Of a stretch of DNA of 64,000 nt, positions 39,201 through 53,460 are shown in pieces. The notes under the pieces are model-generated. The model searched no databases. It saw only the letters and a program-made list of their open reading frames with translations, and was not told where the DNA came from. Each line of letters begins with the position of its first letter. The first letter of the stretch is position 1. The position numbers were made by a program, and so were the translations under genes. The stretch covers positions 9,312,501 to 9,376,500 of the forward strand of contig NC_059541.1 in assembly GCF_905220415.1 (NCBI RefSeq), given 5' to 3'. The stretch is from Colias croceus (Eukaryota; Arthropoda; Insecta; Lepidoptera; Pieridae).

Positions 39201-40813
39201 AGAGCGTCTCTTGTTTTTGACTAATTGTTAGTTTTTGTCTGGTTTTTATTTCTATACATTTTAATTGTTATTTTAACTGACAGATAAGCTAAACAGAATG
39301 TCATATCCAGAAATTGTGAAACTGGCAGTTATTAATGCAGATGACACGAACATATTGTAGTTAATCTGAATAGAAAATATCTGTATAATTTTACTCCAAA
39401 GGCAACAAAGGATCCGAATTTGACATATACACGGTACTTAAATAGAAACTAGACCTTACTATCGAAATATCCTAGGTAATATATGAAATAAGTTTTCTAG
39501 GGTACAGCTGTATCAAGCAAGCGTTCCATTATTAAATACAAGTTTCATATTACCCGCCCGTAATAGTTTCATATGTGAGCACACAAAGTGCCATTAAAAC
39601 CTAACCAAACTTTTCGATGGAAATACTAACAATGTAACTGCAATCGTGTAGATATAGCTTTTGTGTAGACAGTTACGAAATTGTCTAACCACGGTTGGTA
39701 AACTTCAGTTTTAATAGCCAATATTAACTTGAACTATAAGTCGACATGAGATCGAGTCAAAATCTATTTTCAGTTCAATTTACCATCTTGTTCAGTTTTA
39801 ACGAGCGTGGGTGGATTGCAATGCACTTTTGTGAATTCAACTCAATTGTCTCTACAAAATCTAGTTTTCTTCAGTAATTTGTTTCAAGTTTACGTTCAAG
39901 TATATTACACAATTACAAGTTTATTTAAAATATATTTTAGAGACAATAATAAACATTTTTATTTTCTTCTACACTCTAGTACGCAGTAGGAGCCGCTGAG
40001 ATGTGACAATTATAATAATACTACACTAACTAATAACTAACTAAAAGTACAAATTCCATCATAAAATAACCTGAAACACATTGCCACCAAGAAAATGATA
40101 TCAAAGTTAGACATCATAACTTCTGAACTAACTTGAAATATGAATACTTTATAAGCTTCGTTAAGCGAGATTACATTTCAGGGTGGAATTTTGTGACATA
40201 AATTCGGTTGGCATCAGTATTTTACTGGATTTTCATACTTGTCGTTCCAGCTCGTTGCTATCACATGAATGCCATTGCATCAGCAAGTTCTAATCCTAAA
40301 TAGATATTGAGACTGTATGAACGAAAGTAAAACTTAAATATTAGATATATCCATCTCATAGACTTATTGAAAGTGACTTATAATGTAAAAAAGTTTTAAA
40401 AGCATATACGTAACTTAAACTTAGACTAATAAAATAAAAGAAAAATTTGTAAAGTAATAAACTGATATTCAAGTTGCAAAATTTAAAACCAAATATTTAT
40501 AGATTCAAACTCACCAAGTTCTGCACAACCGTAAATACTAAAAAGCTAATACATACACTGTATGCATAAACTGCAAGTGCAGACAATTTATGACAGTCAT
40601 TATTCTCGGAGTGGTTTTCAACTGGGCCAGTACATCGGTATCTAACGGCGGAGTGTAGCTACGTAAACTACTGTAATTTCAACATTTATACTATCATTTT
40701 ACAGTAGGAACTTTTACTCTAATAGGTGTCGCAGTTTGTTGTAAGTTCTGGGTACATAACAAGCGAACATTATAGAGAGAAGATATACGATCAATTGAGA
40801 TGCAAGGGCATGA
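36248..40813. other. Long intergenic region, no gene recognised
   Basis: Mostly AT-rich DNA without recognisable coding exons. One candidate promoter and first exon is visible on the - strand near 36.9 kb (described under findings). Confidence 0.5.
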
Positions 40814-41524
40814 CCACAGTATTACCATATTTCCTACAGTAGTGCGACGAATGTACTTGTGCAGAGAAACGGAGGGGAACTGGCGGGGGGTCGGGCGACG
40901 CGACGCGGGCCGCTTAATGCAATCACGCTGAGTTTGCATTAACTATCGCGAAAGGACGACGCAGTCGTATTTTTTGTGTAATAATTTTATTATACATAGG
41001 TACTTACATATTTTATTATGGCGTGCAAAAACTGTTCCGTTTACGGATGTAAATCTACATTGAAATCCCAGAAGGAAACAATATTTCAGAAAGATTGTAT
41101 TAATTGTATCTGTTGAATTAAAATCAAAGCTATGTATATTATGTTGTCCTCATTATTTTCTTATCAGATTGTACATCCCAATGCGAATGCATTACTTAGT
41201 TAAATGGTATAATATACAATTAAGAACATACAAAAATAAAGTGTCCACGTAGACCACGTAAATAATATTTAGCAGTGCAATATCTGTAATTATATATTTA
41301 TGAACAAATAATTACATCAGATTTAATAATAATCGCAATTATTTTGAATGTACATATGAATAAATGATTTCATCATAATATTAATAATCAAAATTGTTTT
41401 ATTTCCCATTTGTTGCAACCTTAGCCTATTTTCGTGTGGCAGCGTAAGTACCTACGCTGGCGGCGGCATCGCGCGACATCAAAGGCGTTTCCTTACTGTA
41501 GGAAATAATATTGTAATACTGTGG
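40814..41524. repeat. Inverted-repeat pair flanking GC-rich DNA and a THAP-like frame
   Basis: CCACAGTATTAC...TTCCTACAGTA (40814-40841) recurs inverted at 41494-41524 as TACTGTAGGAAATAATATTG...ACTGTGG, with a small indel. Between them are two CpG-rich patches (about 40.87-40.92 and 41.44-41.49 kb) and a short THAP-like frame. No clear target-site duplication was found. It could be a decayed DNA transposon, perhaps P-element-like, since P transposases start with a THAP domain, or a real promoter-first exon with chance repeats. Confidence 0.5.
41018..41116 (+). pseudogene. THAP-domain-like N-terminal fragment
   Basis: A 32-codon frame begins MACKNCSVYGCKS and contains KETIFQKD before a stop. 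This matches the start of a THAP (C2CH zinc-finger) domain: the first two cysteines, then the F-x-K region before the next block. The later Cys and His ligands are absent. It might be a first exon if spliced at a GT near 41095, but I see no continuation. THAP domains occur in P-element transposases and in host DNA-binding proteins. Confidence 0.35.
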
Positions 41525-42207
41525 CGTGACTATAGGCATTCACGTCAGTAAAATATAACTTTGCCAAAGAAAAAATATCATTATATCTCTTTTTTAATTT
41601 AATTGTATTTTCAGTGCCGATATCGATAAGAGGAAACATCGTGAAAGAAACAAGAATACAATTTATTATTATATTATACCAATAATTAGCAACCCATAAT
41701 TTCGAATGGTCAACAGTCTACACACAAGGAACTGTGCCTCTGCAGTGGATTCAAATATCAGCTAAAGATAATGATGATCGATCTCTTCCGCATACAAAAT
41801 TTAAAATGATCTAGTAGATTATAATAGCCGCAAATGAACAACTCCTGTTCTCATAAATGGTTTATAAATCTTTTTCGTAAAATATTCCCTCGAGATGGCA
41901 ATCCCATTTCATCTTGGTTTAATGCAAGACACTAAACTAAACTAAATTTCTGCATTAAGGAAATCACCCAGAATGGTACAGCGTCGGTTGTCTACGTATT
42001 TTTTATTCCCGCAAGAAATCTTTCTTCAAAATCTAATTTGTTTTATACGGAACGCGTAACAGAATAAAATTTAAATGTTCCTTATTACTTTAATCTTTTA
42101 ACAATGAAATACTTATTCGTTTTAAAGAATTCTATGATTTTGTATAACGTATTTAAGCTTGTTAGTAATGATGTGTTATTAATTTTATTATTATTTAGTA
42201 TTTTACT
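41525..42207. other. AT-rich intergenic DNA
   Basis: Nothing recognisable on either strand. Confidence 0.5.
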
Positions 42208-42412
42208 AGCTTTCCGCCCGCGGCTTCGCCCGCGTTTTCAAAGAAAAACCCGCATAGTTCCCGTTCCCGAGGGATTTCCGGGATAAAACCTATCCTATCT
42301 CTCAAGTTGGATCGAACTGCACATGTTGTGCGAATTTTATTATAATCGGTTAAGTGGTTTAGGAGTCCATTGAGGACAAACATTGTGACACGAGATTTAT
42401 ATATATTAGATG
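42208..42412 (+). repeat. SINE-like repeat, near-identical to the one in P450 copy 2
   Basis: Head CTAGCTTTCCGCCCGCGGCT, then TCCCGAGGGATTTCCGGGAT, then the roughly 120-base block that is almost identical to 17.95-18.08 kb, ending in ATTTATATATATTAGA. Confidence 0.75.
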
Positions 42413-43260
42413 GTATGATTAACAAAAACAACAATAGTTTTATGCAAAGTAAAAGCGACAAACATTTTCATACCACCCAAACAAACTTTCAGGCTCATAT
42501 TAGATTATTGGAAAATTTTGAAATGAAATTCACGCAGACCCCAATTATGGTTTAAAATCTGCGTCCAAATAAATGAACATAAAACTAACAAGGCAAAATT
42601 TAATATAGAAAACTTTCCACAAGATCCTAATTTAGTAAAAACATTTCATTACTTACCTGATTTCAAGATTCGCCAGACGGAATCAACATTATGCAAACGC
42701 TCTCAATAAATTAAATAAAAGTTCAAAAGTAATTTAAACTTGCCTTTCCAGGTGTTGCTGAGATAGCAAGTTAGAACAAACCCATTGTATAAATGTTCTT
42801 TCTTTTTATTTTACACTGAAGCTGTAATCATTGGTGTAATCTTTTACATTTCACTTTTTGTATTTCGTTCAAATTATTCTTGTGATTTTTAAAAAGAAGT
42901 CGAAATAGCTTTGGTTATTGTTATTTTACATAACAAAACATTTCTTTCAATCAAGATGTCCATATAAATCAGATGAAGTATGTATGATTTTTTTTCGTAA
43001 ATTATATCCAAACTTTCTGATTGTAATTTAAAATTAGTTAATTACCCCAGAAAAGTTTTATCTATTCCGTCGTTAGTACCAACGGTTTAAACTAAATACT
43101 AACGTAATATTACTATAGTAATATTTTACGTAGATATAGTTTTCAATTTCATTAAGCAAAATGTTCAAGTTCATTATATTTCAAATATTTCTTTACCGTT
43201 GTTGAATGTTGTTGTTGAACCTTCAACGAGTTAATTAAAATTATGTCAATATAGTTTTAA

Positions 43261-43726
43261 CTAGCTTCCGCCCGCGACTCCGTCCGCGCGGATGTCGGTC
43301 TTCGCGTGGATGGTTTATTTCGCCATTTTGAGTAACTCTAACAATGACATCTTATTAAAATATCTATTGGACCCAAATACGGCTAGGTCTATAATAATAC
43401 GCCACGTGTGTTCGCGGTTCTACAGAACAACGTCTATGGATAAAACTGAAAAATTAAGATTAATTTTTTTCTACGTATTTTTCCAGGATAAAAAGTATCC
43501 TATTTTACGCCCAGGATAATAAGGTATAATTATACCAAGTTTCATCGAAATCGAACCGTTAGTTTTCACGTGATGCCTTCACATACAGACAGACAGACAG
43601 ACAAAAATTTTTTTAATCACATATTTGGGTTTGGTATCGATCCAGTAACACCCCCTGCTATTTATTTTTTTCAATATTTTCAATGTACAGAATTGACCCT
43701 TCTACAGATTTATTATATGTATAGAT
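43261..43726 (+). repeat. SINE/RTE-tail-like repeat, longest copy
   Basis: Head CTAGCTTCCGCCCGCGACTC, body with CATCGAAATCGAACCGTTAG, a (CAGA)n run and GGTATCGATCCAGTAACACC, tail TTATTATATGTATAG. Shorter copies on the - strand lie at 49.74-49.91 and 57.38-57.68 kb. No long reading frame. The short frames inside are shadows of the repeat. Confidence 0.75.
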
Positions 43727-46700
43727 TTCAGACTTAAATGCGAGGTTAGGAGCTGAACTATATTTTAACGTACCTATTCTGTTAACGTTTAGATATAAAT
43801 TTAGAGAATATTGTTTAGTAGAGTTCGCTTTATCACTTTATTCACATATACGATATTCAATATTATAATCATGAATAGAAATGATATTATCCTAATTCAT
43901 TTACGAATACTGTCGTCACGTAGACTATGATATGTATTCACAAACAAATTTACATAAGGAAAATATGTATGGGTGGAAAAATTGAATTTCCCTCCGTGCC
44001 AACTCATACTAAACAGAAATGATTTTTTCCCTACTATCCAGGTCTCGGGGGATTTTCCGCACAATCTCATAATAGTTTTACATAATCGTATTTCTTGTCA
44101 CATAGAATTGAATGAAAGTCACGCTATTGCTTTACCTCTTTTGAATTCTTTTTTTTAAAGCCCACAATCGAATTGTTACATGATACTTATCAAATTCTTA
44201 TTAGTAATCTGTTGTACTAGTATTATCAAAACAAAATTTTATATTATCAAAACCTAGATTAATAAAAATATCCCCATGTTTTGTTCTCCTTTAGCCCTTT
44301 ATGTTTTTTAAATCCCCATTTTAAGCACAATTTCTCGACTAATAAACTAAAAATTGGTGAACTATAAAAGATAATCTTGTTTGACATTGATTTTCGCCAA
44401 GAGCATATATAAGAATGTATGTAGCACGCAAGCACCATTACCTATATCACCCTATATTGAGCCTATAAACAAACAGGGCCGGGCAGTCATTAATACAAAC
44501 AAAGCCTATACGAGACTAGTGAAATACCTCATAAAACCTTCAATATATCATTTGATTTATAATCAATATGGCCATTGATAAAATAAACAAATCATATGTA
44601 TACCACAGAATACTTAATAGTAGCTATAGACGCTGACTATACAATACAATTATTAGTAAAACATATCCTTTCCCGTCCGACTAGGGCCCTTCCGGCCTTC
44701 CACTCAAGCGACAGCCCAAGCCGAGGTTCGAGATCCCCGTCAAAGGAGGACGCCCTTGCGCATGTTGCTACCAGGGTGAACCTTCAGTTCACCCACGCGT
44801 CCGCGTTAAAATGTAGAAGCCCTTCTGGCTAACATTGAGATTTGAGAGACACATAAGTATCCTTTAAATAAATGATATTGATTTTTGATTCCTATTTGAA
44901 TATTTATTTTAGATTTTCTAAATCTCGAAAGTAAATTGCCACACTTTTAAATTAATTTTAATGGTCCATATAAATCACATATAAATTAATGCTATTTACA
45001 AACTTTTTTTCAAACAAATAAAAACGTTGACAAACTGTCCCTGTATCCCACAGAACTGTATCCGCTATAGAAAATAAATTTCATGGAGGCCTAGAAAGCT
45101 TTTAAGGTTATTAACAATCTATCTTTACTTTAGTTAACGTGGCACGTTTTCCTTTATTTTACATCGAGATTTCCATCAACAAATACTTTTTCATTTAACC
45201 TTAATCACAACTTCCAATATTTGGAATCTCAAGCATCATTCTTTTTGCGTTACTAAAAAAATGATGACTGCTAAAGCGTCCATTCGTAGAAAAATATTGG
45301 ATAACAGAAATCTTTGAATTTATTTTTAATCTTGGAACAAAAAGAACATTATATGATTCATATTTATTTAAGCCTAATGGATATGAAATACGGATCTCAT
45401 GTACTACGGAGATGGCTTATTCCACATCCCATTACCAAGATGTGCGAAAAGTAAATAAGTTCGCGATTTTCTTGACGTAAATTCGATGTAGTTACTATCA
45501 TATAGAGAGGCAATTTCTTGAAAATTTAAAACTTATTTTACAGTACATCTTGTCGGAGATCCAAATATTATTGAAAGCAGAATTAATCTTCACTCTTATA
45601 ATATTATAGCAGCAATACTTTAACAGACTCGAAGTGTGTTTGAACATATTGAACATTAAAGTAATAACAGATTACTGGTATTAGAAAGGAAATTCATAAT
45701 TAACAAAATGCAAAACAAACAAGCCAACCAGTTCATCATAATTATGCAATCCGATAGGGTTCATATAACCAAACACTGAATAATGGAAATTTAGATTCAG
45801 GCAGCCCGCAAACAGTGGAGCCGTGTAAACGGATAAATGGGTGCTGATGTTGAAGCGCTCTAAATCCGATAAATTAAAAAATAACATTATATCAGTGGCT
45901 TGCTGATGCAGAATTTTTAACAGGAAAAATTTCCGTTAAATATAAGATCAAGAACAAAGCCTCAATTTACTTTTTTGTCTCTTTATTAATCCATTTAAAT
46001 CTAAAAAGGGGAAAATTTGACGTATTTTTATTGGATTTAACACAAAACCACTCTACCGGTTTTAACATTATTATACCTTTAGAACGCTACGGTACAGAGT
46101 AACATAGACCATTATTTATCGTTATACTAATAATAATAGTTATTTAACATAGCCACTATATTTTTAAGATACAATTTGAATTCAAAACCTCACAACACGC
46201 AGATTTTTGTATGTTTTCAGATGAATTAATTAAAACCAAATACAATTCTGGCTTCGTAATAACGTTTTGATTACCATTACTTAAAATTTCATATTTCATA
46301 TAGGTTTAGAATATTTCAATTCAGTTAAATTCAGTATAATATTTGGTTATAATAATGTTTTAGAATCTCCGTAAATTTGCGAAGAAATAAAAGTAACACA
46401 ACTTAAGTGTCGAGCAAAGCGTGGCGATACGAAGCTGCAGCCATTTATTAGTTAAGCTGAAACAGAGCTTTGATCTGTAAGTTTTAATAACTGTAATGTA
46501 TACTGGTACGTGTTGAGAATCCGGAGTTTAAACCATATCACTTGAACATAATTTCCTTGCATTTGCTAACTTTGGTACAGTTTGTACGTGGATTCGTTTA
46601 GTTGGTCTTACTCTAGGGGAGTGCGATCTAATTCCGTTACTACTTATTTTATATTGTTAAATTCTTGTTAAATTGAATAACCTGATTTTTTAATGACTAC

Positions 46701-49700
46701 TATAGAATGTTGTTCTGTTTATTTGTATAAAATTTTACATAAAAGTAGTATCACGTACCTACAAACATAACACACTTCTCTGATCTTTCGATTGGAATCA
46801 TAAAACGATTGTTTCAGTCGGAATACCAATTTTTCTTGTAAGTTGATATACCTATTTCAGATTTCCGAAAGTTGCAAAATTGCTTATTCTTCCTTGTTAT
46901 TTCAAATCACAAATATGGTCTTACTTATCGTGTCGTTTTTAAATACTTAATGTATTGAAATTTGTTTTATCAAGACTGAAACATATTTATTCTGTATATT
47001 ATTATTTATCTTACCATAATTGTTAGTTATTATAATATATATTTCTTTCAATTCTTATAAATAGTTACCTACACACTTAAAATTCTTAACACTCGATCTT
47101 TTTATACCATTGAGCTGTTATTGTATCGGATTAAATATCATAAAAATACTCAAATTGTATTTGCGAACTTGCTAAGTTACATTAAAACTTTTGGATACAT
47201 TTCGCCAAAGTTTTGTAAGGTCGAGTAGGCGAGGGCGTGAGAAGTCGGGATCCAATTAAAGTTTGGCCAACTTCGTCAATACTGTCCGATTTGGACCGGT
47301 CAAAATTACTTTATAATAACTTCCAGTGTGGATCAAAACTATCTTTTCTACAATATAATATATTTTCTTTGGATCTCACAATATTTCTCCATTGAGAATA
47401 TTTCTCTATGAATTACATTTTATACCAGTAAAGTATTATGGAACAAAGATTTCCGGATATTCCCGTGACAGTCTAATTCTAGATATATGAGTACCGAATC
47501 CTTTTTGCTACAAGAAACAATTCAATACAATACCAACACAACTGAGTCCAACTTAAAGTTATCGAATCTTTTCTTTCACACTTCAAAAGGTTTTATTTTG
47601 TAGTTCTAAAAATGTAATTTCAACTTTAATAAAACTTTTAAGTGTGCCAAGAGCCAATATTTAATGTGAAACTGATATATAATGTTGATCGACAATCGAC
47701 TTATAATTAAGGAAAGGCTTTGAATAATTTCTATTTAAATTCCCCATAAAGTTAAACACGGAGGGCTTGGAAATTATGTCGAAAGATAGAGGAGTTTTGT
47801 TAAGTTTTAATCGCTGTTGGCAATCACGACTTCAGTGGAAATTAATATTATAAAGGAAATTTCTACCTAGCCTGAATAAATAATCAGATACTCTAATTTT
47901 AGTAATTTATATTCATTTATCTTATAAATGTTAATGGCGATGTCAAATATGAAAAATTAATATCATTCAAAACAAAAGCTTTGTCAACGAACATTTTTAT
48001 GGATGCTTAAAAAATGATAATTTTACCGTAAATATACATGAACATAATAAAAGATCAGCAAGATAGTGATAAAAACATTTATTTCCCTGTTTCTAAATAA
48101 ACAGCGAGTAGCAACCTCAATATCGATAAACCCGGAAACCTATCTTGTATCCGCTGCGAAATGTTAGCAATTTGAGATATTGGTAGGTACCTACGTTTTC
48201 TTACATTACTTTTTGTTGAAAATACTTACATTTTTCATACAAAAACAACCAAAAAACCTATACATGGTATACATGGTTACAACACACAACAATTAATAAA
48301 TATCCTTAAGAAAAATAAAGCATAAAAAGCAATCAACAAGATCAATAGCAGCAGATTCTCTAAATTCTAATTATCCCTGACATAAAGAGACTGTTCAGCA
48401 TTCCTAACTGATGACTCACTTTATGAAATACGAAGTATTGTTTTTTCAATGTTCCAATTATACTGGATATGACGATAAGAGCAATAAGGAAGGACAGTTT
48501 TCTAATATTTAAGCACATATTATTTCTAGAACACGAGGATACCTACATCGTTTATTGATCCTTTTGAGGGAATTCTAAATCGTGTCGATACCGCTTACCC
48601 CTTTTATCAACCATCTAGTTAAATACAAAAGAAATTGAAAATGCCTGTCTGATTTCTTCGATTTTCATATTTCCCAAACCTTAATGTAACATAGAAGAGC
48701 AACCATGACACACGTATATAAACAAATTGCAAGTAGCCACACACATCACGAAATAAGAATACTGCTCCCATATCATACAAAAATAAATGATGAAGCTCCT
48801 GAATTTGTGTTGCCAACCGTACAAAGGTGACAAACGGCGTCTTTACGTATAGATACACTTTCATTAGAGCCTCACCGACTGTAATAACACATGCCTCCCC
48901 CATATTAAAATTTGGCGCTAAACCGCAGTGTCGTTTTAATAATGACGTCTCTTCGTACGTTTAAATACCTTTTCATCCTTGAGTTAGCTTTTATTTTTAA
49001 GGATGTTGCTATAGGATAATAGGATTTGGTTGAATTTGAAAGGGAAATTCACAGTTATTCTATTCGTCAATGTTAATTTAATCACTAGTTTTTTTTATAT
49101 TTTTACAAATTTATTACTTATGACAATTTTAAATTTACCCTGAAAATAATTGTGAGATAAACTTAAGAGAAAATAATATCCCCTACCTATACGAACATTT
49201 ACAAATTAAAATCCATTTTATATTTCGGCTTTAAACCATTTCATTAGAATCGTAATCAAAACTAAATCAATGGTTGCTTGTTCATAAAATATGTGTAAAT
49301 CCAGATCCATCTAGATTAATAAAAGTTTCATCAAACACTAGCCGAAGGGCCACAGACTAAACATAATTTGTTACTGAACTATTAAGTACTACCGGGAATC
49401 GCCGGACGCCGACCCACGCTTGTATATACTACTACTCATCCTAGATTTTAATATAGCATTCTTGTACCACAACCACCATTAAAGGTGTAACCAATATATT
49501 CTATAACCCATTCTTGAAACAAATTTAATATAAATTACTTATACTATAATATGAACAGTAATCATACAACGTGCCATCAGCCATGTTATACCCATATTTA
49601 TCAACAATATGGTCTCCAAAAAAAATAAAACATACAGATACTTAATAAAACACTGAACACAGCTTATAAAGAAACGTATAGGTATTGTTCCCGTATTACA

Positions 49701-49735
49701 AAATGATAAAAAGTAATAACTAATAATATATCGCG
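43727..49735. other. Long intergenic region with little recognisable content
   Basis: About 6 kb of AT-rich DNA. A GC-rich block at 44.68-44.83 kb is described separately. No convincing coding exon was found on either strand. Confidence 0.5.
44675..44835. repeat. GC-rich insert with hairpin
   Basis: GC-rich island in AT-rich DNA (GACTAGGGCCCTTCCGGCCT through AAGCCCTTCTGGCTAACATT). It holds a hairpin GGGTGAAC/GTTCACCC at 44774-44794 with a 5-base loop. Composition suggests a fragment of a retroposon, not a host exon. No family match is claimed. Confidence 0.4.
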
Positions 49736-49911
49736 TTACGCTAGGCATCACGTGAAAACTAACGGTTCGATTTCGATGAAACTTGGTATAATTATACTTT
49801 ATTATCCTGGGCATTAAATAGGATACTTTTTATCCCGGAAAAATACACAGAAAAAAAAATCTTAACTTTTCTTAATTTTTCCGCGCGGACGGAGTCGCGG
49901 GCGAAAGCTAG
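49736..49911 (-). repeat. SINE/RTE-tail-like repeat, truncated copy
   Basis: Reverse-strand copy of the 43.3-kb element. It runs from GGCATCACGTGAAAACTAAC to CGGGCGAAAGCTAG and lacks the part beyond the microsatellite. Confidence 0.7.
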
Positions 49912-50264
49912 CAGTATAATAAATCCACTCGCATTATGAATTCTGACATAAAATATTATCTCCATCTGTCTTACGATATCCTATGAGAGAAATGCTTTTT
50001 ATCATTTATGAATGTACCTATTATATGAATCTGTAACAATGTTGGTAAAATCGTTTATTATTTCTAGGAATATGTTTCTAAGATATTGAATATTTTTGGG
50101 TCAAAATATCAGTATGACTACTACCTAGTACCTACATTTTATATTCTCTATTACGTACAAAATAAATACAACAAATGTACATGTACATGTTATATACTTA
50201 CTTATTATCAAGAAAAACATAGAAAAATATGGGCACGTATGACGTATGTATGTACCTTTATTTA

Positions 50265-50525
50265 TTTAACACTAGCGCAGCGGTCCCCCCGGCTACGCCC
50301 GTGGCACAGTTAGATACAATTCCTAGGAAATACTGTAATACGGTAATACCACAGTATTACAATATTATTTGTAATACTGTGCCCGTGGTACGGTCTACAT
50401 GTTTACGTTTCCTCTCTTTAAGAGCCATCCTCGTACTTCAAGGAAAATTATAAAAAAATAATTAACGAAATCGGTTCAGCCATTCTCGAGCTCATTTGGC
50501 AATTCATTTTTATAATATTATAGAT
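50265..50525 (+). repeat. SINE-like repeat with internal palindrome
   Basis: Head CTAGCGCAGCGGTCCCCCCG and GGCTACGCCCGTGG, tail ATCGGTTCAGCCATTCTCGA to TTATAATATTATAGA. The middle contains an inverted pair, CACAGTATTAC and GTAATACTGTG (about 50349-50380). Part of it equals the inner end of the inverted repeat at 41.5 kb. Confidence 0.6.
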
Positions 50526-53460
50526 TTTAATCACACGCTATTAGGTTTAATTAATATGAAAATGTTTCTATTAAATAAAACGACAGCCATATTTTATTCA
50601 TAAAGATAAACGCGATTTGCAAATCTACTGCTCCTAATTTATGAAAGGCACCACAAATTTCGAAATTTATAAAATATGAACCCAAATTCCGTCGGTGATG
50701 TTAAATGAAATTTAAACTTTGTTACAATGGAAATTGTTCCCGCGCTCATTTAATAAAGTTAAGTTGCCGAATGTTCATTTAAATCGAGACATTAATCTCT
50801 CTTTTTATGGGATAAATTGTTGTTGCAATGAAGCCTTAATTTATTTCGATTAAATTCGATTCATTTTATTTTACTTTTATTAAATAATTTCAGGAGTTAA
50901 AGCGATCAGAATATAGGTAGTTATATTTCCTTTTTCTTTATGTCTCTATAGCGTACCTATTCGTATAATATCCAATAATTACAATATAGAGTACCTAATC
51001 ATATTGCTTTTCGCATAATATGGTTTCGCAATTTGGGAATTCACATTAATTAAGGCTAATTCAACGAGGGAATTGGAAAACACATAAAACTATACAAGAA
51101 TGTAGTTAATTATTGTCTTCGATACATACCTACAATCTTTTAGTAAATGTTTTTCTTTTTTTCATAAATTTTTACAGTTGTTTATCATCATAAAAATTAG
51201 GTATATTTATATGAGTAATTTCTATTTAAGAAAGATAGGTATAAAAAATCCGAACTTGATGGGGCTTAAATAAATAAAAAGTAAAAATTGAAAGAAAGGA
51301 ATTTGAATCTCATCTGATTCTTTCAGTTCATTCAATAATTTCACTTTGGTTTAGGTATTAACTGTCATAATCATAAATAAAAATAATGGAAATAGGTACG
51401 TAAAGTTTTACGAGATAATTAACTTGTTAAAAATAATCGACCATTAAAACGGGCTAAACTCAGAAACATTTGTCACGTTTTCTTTATGCGCAATAAAGTG
51501 AAATACCAATTTAACGATTCGGCTAATTAAGACTTTTAAGACTTAGAAATTTAGGGATTAGGTTACTTCAACGCCTTTTTCTTTATATCTAAACTTAATA
51601 GTTATAATTTACTTAAAACTCATCAATGCAGAGAACTGAATTCGCCTAATTCAAATTAAAAACGTCAAAGTCTCAAATTCAAATGATCAATTTGATCAGC
51701 ATTTATTAGAAGTACGATCCGAAATACAAACAATCCAAAGATACAGAGCTTTTCCGAATATGGTCATATTCTTTAACATTATTGGAATTTGTGAAATAAT
51801 ATTCCACTTTCTAAATTTATTTGTCCACGTAACTGTCATAACTAAGGTCATAAGAATAAAAGAGCTCCATAAATTTACTTTCAATATGAAACCCAACAAT
51901 TTTCATATTGTAACAAAACTTTTCGGCATGGCTTTCGTGGCTTTAGTTCGCCTCTAAATTCTGAAAATAATGCGAGTGCCAAGCGGTGAATATGGTTGCA
52001 TAATATTATAGTTATCTAGGTAATAAAGAACCATTTTAATTGGTATATTTATATTAATTAATGGGTACACTTTATTCAAATTGAAGTGTATAACTTTTCT
52101 GTATTGTTCAATATCTATTAACTAAGATATATTGTACTTAAGTAAAAACTTACAAAATTTATTATTTTTTACAAATATTGAGCATGTCCTGTAACACGAC
52201 AGGCTATATTATACCTATTTATAACTTTATAAGTTATAATTTATAAACAATTAGTTAAGAATTAAGATCATCGCAACGCTATAGAGTATAGGGCGTGTAC
52301 CTAGGTACATTATGAACAAAGTGCCTAGGTACCTAATATTAATTTAAAATACCTACATCCTGCACTCTATCGGGATCTTTACACACAATCTTATACTTAG
52401 TACCACATATTATATCAAAGTAAATATTCAAACACACGTTGTTGACTGTACGCAAACTACCTAATAGGTTTATTCTAATGAAAACGTACGCATACGTTCG
52501 TATCATATTACGTGTACAACGGATGGGTAGAGTGACATATAAGTGTGGTTTAGCGTCGAGTGAGCTTAGTCGACTTAATAAAAGCGTCTACCTTCCATAA
52601 TAGTGTTTATGTACACCGTTAACTTTTACGATTTACGCCCCCAGTCGCCTGACGTACCTATACGGATTTAGTGTGATCCAGGGTTATAATAAAACAATTG
52701 CAAGTGTGCAACCTACAAATCTACAAATCTATTTTGCAAAATGTATTACATAAGACTTCTTATTAGAACTGTCTAATAAGAGATAGTAAGAAAACTACAT
52801 ACTTGATAAATTTGGTCTGTTCATCTACGATTAACAAGCAACAAATAATATAATAAAAATAATGTCAGAGAAAACTGATACAAGCTTATAGTACTTAGAC
52901 GTTTTATTAACTTATAAATACCAAGATAATAAAAGCAATACAAAAAAAACGTGGTAAAACTTGGTCTATACCTTTTGATGCGTGCCTAATTTATATCTAT
53001 TTTATTGACAAAATAATATTGTTTAATATTTATAACAATATATCCCCATGGATGAATTTTACTTAATAAAAGCAACCTTTGTCAATGGTGTCCTTTAATT
53101 TACACTCGAAATAACTTTACTAAACAGAATACGATTAAAGCCATTATCTAAATTAATGGACTTTCCTTTGTACAACTTCACAATAGGCAATTCCATAGTT
53201 TATAGACATTATTAAAAGTGTAAATTATATTATATTATTTAAAATATTAGCAAAGTCTAAGTAGGTACTGTAGAGAAAATTATTATTTTTCTTATAATAT
53301 TTAGTATAACTTATTACATTTGCATACGTAGTAGGTACCTACGTACGAACTGTCTGTTTTTTTTTATTTATATAAAGGTAATTATTTAACTTTTAAGTTA
53401 AGTTACCAGAAGTAAGTTAAGTTACCTTCTTTGTATTTCAAAAATTTTGCCCCGGACTGG
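50526..53460. other. AT-rich intergenic DNA
   Basis: No recognisable gene. It contains short palindromes such as GTACCTAGGTAC near 52.30 kb. Confidence 0.5.
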
